Shown here: one piece after another, positions 40,938-44,323 of the stretch
Numbering within the stretch: position 1 is the stretch's first letter
Layout: each line of letters begins with the position of its first letter
Origin: an uncultured Christensenella sp.
Lineage (GTDB): Bacteria; Bacillota; Clostridia; Christensenellales; UBA1242
Direction: 5' to 3'
DNA: 44,323 nt
NCBI GenBank assembly: GCA_905203645.1
Contig: CAJKWP010000002.1
Location: 1-44,323 of the forward strand
The notes under the pieces: generated by a model
What the model was told of the DNA's origin: nothing
Database searches by the model: none
Seen by the model: the letters and a program-made list of their open reading frames with translations, nothing else
Position numbers and translations under genes: made by a program

Positions 40938-41312
40938 TTAACTTTCATAATCAAAAGGTATTTTGTTCTTTTTTTCACCTTTCAAATTTACTATATACCC
41001 GTTTTCGACCTTACACCAACAATTTTTGTGATTTTGTGGAAGGTCTTTGAAAATGTTTTCGTCTGTACATTTGTTGTCTTTGACAAGTTCCAAATCTTGG
41101 ATTTTGACACCAATGCAAATATCGTCGTCAAGTTTGAAAACATTTTCTTCCTTACTCATAAAATCTTTGTCGAGTACACGTTGGTCTTGAAAGCACACAA
41201 AAAAACTGTTCCACCTTATATCTGCATCAACAATAGTGCCAATCATTCCGTTTGTAACATTTTGTTTTTTGTAATTGTCATTGATTACTCTCACGTCATC
41301 CAACAGTTTCAT
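40938..41312 (-). CDS. Small hypothetical protein, DUF4926-like start
   Basis: 124 residues, soluble. The N-terminal half (KLLDDVRVINDNY, then NGMIGTIVDADIRWNSFFVCF) has the layout of small SH3/KOW-like barrels such as DUF4926, some of which are encoded as immunity proteins; this is a weak resemblance. The ATG at 41312 is chosen because the protein fold begins there; AAAGG is 10 nt ahead, so the start is not certain. It lies downstream of two HTH genes on the same strand. Confidence 0.62.
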   Translation of the reverse strand: MKLLDDVRVINDNYKKQNVTNGMIGTIVDADIRWNSFFVCFQDQRVLDKDFMSKEENVFKLDDDICIGVKIQDLELVKDNKCTDENIFKDLPQNHKNCWCKVENGYIVNLKGEKKNKIPFDYES

Positions 41313-41363
41313 TTTTGCCAACCTTTTTGTATAGATTAACACAAAACAATTTGATTATCCAAT

Positions 41364-41807
41364 TTATTCCACCACTTCCGCAAGCAGAAAGTCAATGCTT
41401 ATGTCAAGATATTTTGCTATGACAACCAATTTCGATGTTTTGGGAAACTTGCCACGCTTCCACCTGTAAAAAGTAAATTCGCCCATACCGACTTCTTTCA
41501 TAAATGTGGCTATCGACATTCCTTTTCTTTGAAGCAATTTTTGAACATTGTTTACAAAATTTGATAGCATTTTGTCATATTCAAAATCATATCTTTTCTC
41601 AACTGTATCCGAAAGCCCAAACAAAAAATCTAAGGAGCAATCAAAAAATTTACTCATAGATATTGCGATGTTAATTTCTGGATAATACTCCTTGTTGAAA
41701 TAATCGTTTACAGTCGTTGAACTTATATTCAACCTTTTTGAAAGTTGAAGATTATTCAAATTGTTTTCAATCATCAAATCTTTCAACCTGTCTTGAAACT
41801 CTGCCAT
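41364..41807 (-). CDS. Double-HTH XRE-type regulator, paralog 1
   Basis: 147 residues with two XRE-like helix-turn-helix units: residues ~5-65 (LSKRLNISSTTVNDYFNKE) and ~85-145 (MKEVGMGEFTFYRWKRGKFP). Each ends in a D-SLDFLFG/D-SIDFLLA capping helix. It is the same length as, and about half identical to, the gene just upstream (41837-42280), so they arose by duplication. The ribosome binding site is weak (GTGGTG). Likely controls its own region, including the small divergent genes (inference). Confidence 0.87.
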   Translation of the reverse strand: MAEFQDRLKDLMIENNLNNLQLSKRLNISSTTVNDYFNKEYYPEINIAISMSKFFDCSLDFLFGLSDTVEKRYDFEYDKMLSNFVNNVQKLLQRKGMSIATFMKEVGMGEFTFYRWKRGKFPKTSKLVVIAKYLDISIDFLLAEVVE

Positions 41808-41836
41808 ATTAACACCACTAAACTTTATTTTTACTT

Positions 41837-42280
41837 TTAATTTAATTTATCTGCAAGGAGAAAGTCAATACTTATGTCAAGATATTTTGCAACATTGACA
41901 ATACTTACAGTCCTTGGAAATTCACCGTTTTTCCACCTGTAAAACGTGTGTTCACTCATTCCGACTTGTTTTGCAAATTTTGCTTTTGACATATTCTTTC
42001 TTTCAAGCAATTTTTCCACGTTTGCCACAAAGTTGCCTCTTATATCAACTTTTTCAAAATCGTACTTGGGTTCATTTTCATCAGAAAGACCAAACAAATA
42101 ATCCATTGAGCAGTCAAACATCTTGCATAACTTTATAGCAGTTTTCATTTCGGGATAAAGATCTTTGCAAAAATACGCATCTACGGCAGAAGAACTTATC
42201 CCAAGCATTTTTGAAAGTTGCAAATTGCTGAGTTCTTTATCATCCATAAATTCTTTTAACCTATTTTGAAATTCTGTCAT
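41837..42280 (-). CDS. Double-HTH XRE-type regulator, paralog 2
   Basis: 147 residues with the same two-HTH layout as its neighbour (LSKMLGISSSAVDAYF; AKQVGMSEHTFYRWKNGEFP). The start at 42280 is chosen because GGAGTGG precedes it and it gives exactly the paralog's length; a longer frame from 42307 exists. It is divergent from the two small genes at 42416-42772 across a 135-nt region that holds an ATTTCGTT/AACGAAAT inverted repeat around a -10 box. Confidence 0.88.
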   Translation of the reverse strand: MTEFQNRLKEFMDDKELSNLQLSKMLGISSSAVDAYFCKDLYPEMKTAIKLCKMFDCSMDYLFGLSDENEPKYDFEKVDIRGNFVANVEKLLERKNMSKAKFAKQVGMSEHTFYRWKNGEFPRTVSIVNVAKYLDISIDFLLADKLN

Positions 42281-42354
42281 AGCCCACTCCAAAAAATAAT
42301 TCGACAATCTTTGTCATAACTCAATTTTTTTTTACATAATAAGCCATCGAATTT

Positions 42355-42397
42355 ATTTCGTTCTAATATAATGGCAGTGGTAAACTATTAACGAAAT
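42355..42397 (+). promoter_or_regulatory. Promoter with flanking inverted repeat
   Basis: ATTTCGTT (42355-42362), TATAAT (42367-42372), AACGAAAT (42390-42397). The arms straddle the -10, so a bound dimer would block transcription of the two small genes. CGAA occurs again at 42348-42351. The double-HTH proteins are obvious candidate binders. Confidence 0.6.
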
Positions 42398-42415
42398 CAA
42401 ACAAAAGGAGAAAAA

Positions 42416-42553
42416 ATGGAAGATTTAGTCACGGATATTGTAAAAATATATTTTTACTATGAAATATCCAACAACATGAGTTTTGGCAAAAATAACATTG
42501 ATGTTAATTTGCCAAACAACAAAACAGCAAAAATTATTGTAGAAAAAATCTAA
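42416..42553 (+). CDS. 45-residue small protein
   Basis: A short ORF (MEDLVTDIVKIYFYYEISNN... ending IIVEKI) with a strong AAAAGGAG 6 nt ahead of its ATG and a TATAAT promoter. It is followed after 18 nt by another small gene with the same kind of ribosome binding site, which supports real translation. It looks like a small alpha/beta protein and is not recognised. Confidence 0.7.
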   Translation: MEDLVTDIVKIYFYYEISNNMSFGKNNIDVNLPNNKTAKIIVEKI

Positions 42554-42571
42554 ATAAAAGGAGAAAACAAA

Positions 42572-42772
42572 ATGGAAAAACATCATGTTTTTGATCATGA
42601 TTATCAAAATTTATTCTTTCCCAACAAACTTGAACTAAGATCCCTGCAAGACTGCAAAGATTATTTGGTTGATATAACAAACAATGCTTTTGAAGCCAAA
42701 TATGAAAATCAAGTTTTGACATTTGAAGATGGTACAAAATATTCAATAAAAATTTACTTGTTAAATGCTTAA
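42572..42772 (+). CDS. 66-residue small protein
   Basis: Second gene of a two-gene unit. AAAAGGAG precedes the ATG. The N-terminus is His-rich (MEKHHVFDHDY); the rest reads as a small domain ending FEDGTKYSIKIYLL. Not recognised. It is followed by a strong terminator. Small size and divergence from two XRE regulators fit a toxin-antitoxin-like or phage-derived module, but nothing in the sequence proves this. Confidence 0.7.
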   Translation: MEKHHVFDHDYQNLFFPNKLELRSLQDCKDYLVDITNNAFEAKYENQVLTFEDGTKYSIKIYLLNA

Positions 42773-42782
42773 AAATAGCAAC

Positions 42783-42833
42783 AAAAAAGTAGCGAATTTT
42801 AACTTATGTGTTAATTTCGCTACTTTATTTTTT
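42783..42833 (+). terminator. Intrinsic terminator of the small-gene operon
   Basis: AAAGTAGCGAA (42786-42796) pairs with TTCGCTACTTT (42816-42826), with an inner TTAA pairing and a T-run. Confidence 0.9.
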
Positions 42834-42955
42834 TTATATCAACAAATATTTTCGTGTGACACTTGAAAGTTATGTGTTATGATTGTTTGCGGTATATTTA
42901 TTTTGTTGCTTTGTGCGTGATATTTATGTTAAGATACAAAAAAAGGAGATTATGT

Positions 42956-43732
42956 ATGATAGAAAGTTTTTTTTCTGGACTTGATGGAATTATTGCAATC
43001 ATGCTTATTGTTTTGTCGGGATTTATTGGATTGCTGTCGATTGTTTCGATTACAACAAATGTTGTCCTTACGATAAAATATCTTAAATACAACAACACAC
43101 TTAACAGCGCAGGACTTACTGGTGAAGAAGTCGCAAGGAAAATCCTTGACAAAAACGGACTTGAAGACGTTGCCGTAAGTACATCTGGTGCATTTTTGTT
43201 TGGAAACAGTTACAGTCACCGAGCCAAAAAAGTACGCATCCGAAATATGACAACAAACACAGCAAGCATAACCGCCCTTGCAATGGGCAGCCAAAAAGCA
43301 TCACTTGCCATTATGGACAAAAACGGTGATCCCGCCATGAAGGCTCGTGTGGCATTGACACCTTTGGTTGTGTTCGGACCACTGGCGTTTATCCCACTTG
43401 TTTTGATTGGTTTTGTGGTTGATATATTCCTTTTGAAAACAAACGGAATTGTTTCGGTTGTGATTGCATTTCTTGCTCTTTTGTTTTATCTTGTTGCTAT
43501 AATCGCTGCAATAATCGAACTGAAAACCGAAAAGAAAGCGCAAAACATGGCTCGTGAAATACTTGCCGAAGAAAACCTTGCAACCGAAGATGAACTTGAA
43601 CAAATAAAAAGTCTTTACACTCTTTACAATGTTCAGTACATAAACGACATAATTTTGGCTGTTCTTGAAATTTTGTATTACGTTTTGAAAATACTTGCTA
43701 TCTTTGCAAAAAGTTCATCAAAGAAAAAATAA
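42956..43732 (+). CDS. YugP-like (Zn_peptidase_2) membrane protein lacking the zinc site
   Basis: 258 residues with membrane helices at ~12-40, ~137-160, ~168-190 and the C-terminus. The family pattern is clear: NTLNSAGLTGEEVARKILDKNGLEDV at residues 48-72 in two conserved blocks, and later TEKKAQNMAREILAEE and LATEDELEQI as in YugP-type metallopeptidases. Where active members have HEAGHALQHAQG, this protein has QKASLAIMDKNG (113-124), an ungapped match that loses both zinc histidines and the catalytic Glu. It is therefore probably a non-catalytic membrane protein. AAAAGGAG decides the ATG at 42956. Confidence 0.82.
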   Translation: MIESFFSGLDGIIAIMLIVLSGFIGLLSIVSITTNVVLTIKYLKYNNTLNSAGLTGEEVARKILDKNGLEDVAVSTSGAFLFGNSYSHRAKKVRIRNMTTNTASITALAMGSQKASLAIMDKNGDPAMKARVALTPLVVFGPLAFIPLVLIGFVVDIFLLKTNGIVSVVIAFLALLFYLVAIIAAIIELKTEKKAQNMAREILAEENLATEDELEQIKSLYTLYNVQYINDIILAVLEILYYVLKILAIFAKSSSKKK

Positions 43733-43738
43733 ATCCAC

Positions 43739-43768
43739 AAAAATTGCTCTGCAATGAGCAATTTTTTT
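43739..43768 (+). terminator. Intrinsic terminator
   Basis: AAAAATTGCTC (43739-43749) pairs with GAGCAATTTTT (43756-43766), loop TGCAAT, followed by T. Confidence 0.9.
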
Positions 43769-43831
43769 GTGCCATTCACGTTGCAAAATCAAAATGAATA
43801 TGTTAACATTGTATATATACAAGGAGTTAGT

Positions 43832-44275
43832 ATGGAATACATAAATTTTGAAAATCAAATTTTGGAAATTGACAAAATCGACTTTGTAGGAGTTGACACT
43901 GCAAAACAAGCGGGTATGCCCAATCAATATACTATCACCGCTTACAAAAATGATAACACCGAGCAAATTTTGTTTTCTTGCTTTGATATAGCCCTTGCAA
44001 AAAAAGCGTGTTCAAATTTGAACCAAAGTTTGCAAGCAAGCAATTTTCCAAATTTTGTACAAATAGGATACAGCTTTGTCAATCTTGATTGTTTGACAAA
44101 TATAAACATCGTCGCCCAAAGCATATATGGTCAAGTCTTTTATACTTTGAAATGCAAATTCAAAAGCGGTTACAATTATGACGTTTACAATGGCAACAAC
44201 CAAACGGCAGAAAAACTCAAATATCAACTTTTGAAAATTTGCAAGGCTTACAAGGAACAAAAATTTTTTGAATAA
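43832..44275 (+). CDS. Hypothetical protein
   Basis: 147 residues, soluble, not recognised. AAGGAG precedes the ATG at 43832, which is preferred over a frame opening at 43754 inside the terminator. TTGCAA (43783-43788), 17 nt, TAACAT is a possible promoter. Alternating beta strands and a C-terminal helix (EKLKYQLLKICKAYKEQ) suggest a compact alpha/beta domain. Confidence 0.75.
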   Translation: MEYINFENQILEIDKIDFVGVDTAKQAGMPNQYTITAYKNDNTEQILFSCFDIALAKKACSNLNQSLQASNFPNFVQIGYSFVNLDCLTNINIVAQSIYGQVFYTLKCKFKSGYNYDVYNGNNQTAEKLKYQLLKICKAYKEQKFFE

Positions 44276-44323
44276 AAAATGCAAATAATATTGCAATAAA
44301 ATTTAAAAAGAAAATTAAAAAGA

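Overview
This window looks like chromosomal DNA from an anaerobic, Gram-positive, AT-rich Firmicute, probably an uncultured Clostridia-type lineage. The signs are roughly one third G+C by eye, strong AGGAG ribosome binding sites, lipobox signal peptides, a superoxide reductase of the kind anaerobes use, DegV, the GGGtGRT/Fe-S scaffold gene pair, and collagen-like and DUF11 surface proteins typical of gut Clostridia. TGA is used as a stop codon, so the genetic code is the standard bacterial one.

Layout. 1-9.4 kb: an unknown gene, a metG-argS operon, unknown proteins, tRNA-Pro, a glycosyltransferase with TPRs, and superoxide reductase. 9.5-9.9 kb: tRNA-Arg preceded by a partial tandem copy of itself, with a GC-rich four-hairpin insert between the two copies. 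10.2-20.6 kb: an accessory block holding four lipoproteins, a histidine kinase overlapping a multi-pass sensor that resembles a kinase without catalytic residues, a broken HTH gene and a NarL-family response regulator. 20.8-25.2 kb: cell-surface genes (a membrane-anchored papain-like protease, a collagen-like protein and a divergent DUF11 protein). 25.4-40.9 kb: mostly housekeeping (pyridoxal kinase-like, DegV, SGNH hydrolase, glnS, valS, P-type ATPase, GGGtGRT/Fe-S pair, folD, uppP) with tRNA-Trp and tRNA-Leu. 40.9-44.3 kb: small accessory genes, including two paralogous double-HTH regulators and a YugP-like membrane protein that has lost its zinc-binding motif.

The strongest new signal is a regulatory circuit in the 12-20.6 kb block. 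Three promoters carry a 12-bp dyad of the form RGAC-N4-GTCY, and each dyad lies exactly 24 nt from a TATAAT box. They drive the two lipoprotein transcription units and, divergently, the response regulator gene. This centres the dyad near -42, the usual place for an activator that replaces the -35 element. The core GGGACTTAAGTC closely matches boxes bound by NarL/LuxR-family regulators such as DosR. I infer a self-regulating two-component system (membrane pseudokinase-like sensor, HisKA_3-type kinase, NarL-type regulator) that controls secreted Ig-like and Trp/His/Cys-repeat lipoproteins.

Other points of note are the degenerate tRNA-Arg duplication, the dead YugP-like protein, a divergent collagen/DUF11 pair sharing a 15-bp inverted repeat with sporulation-sigma-like -10 elements, apparently leaderless genes, and variant signature motifs in three aminoacyl-tRNA synthetases.
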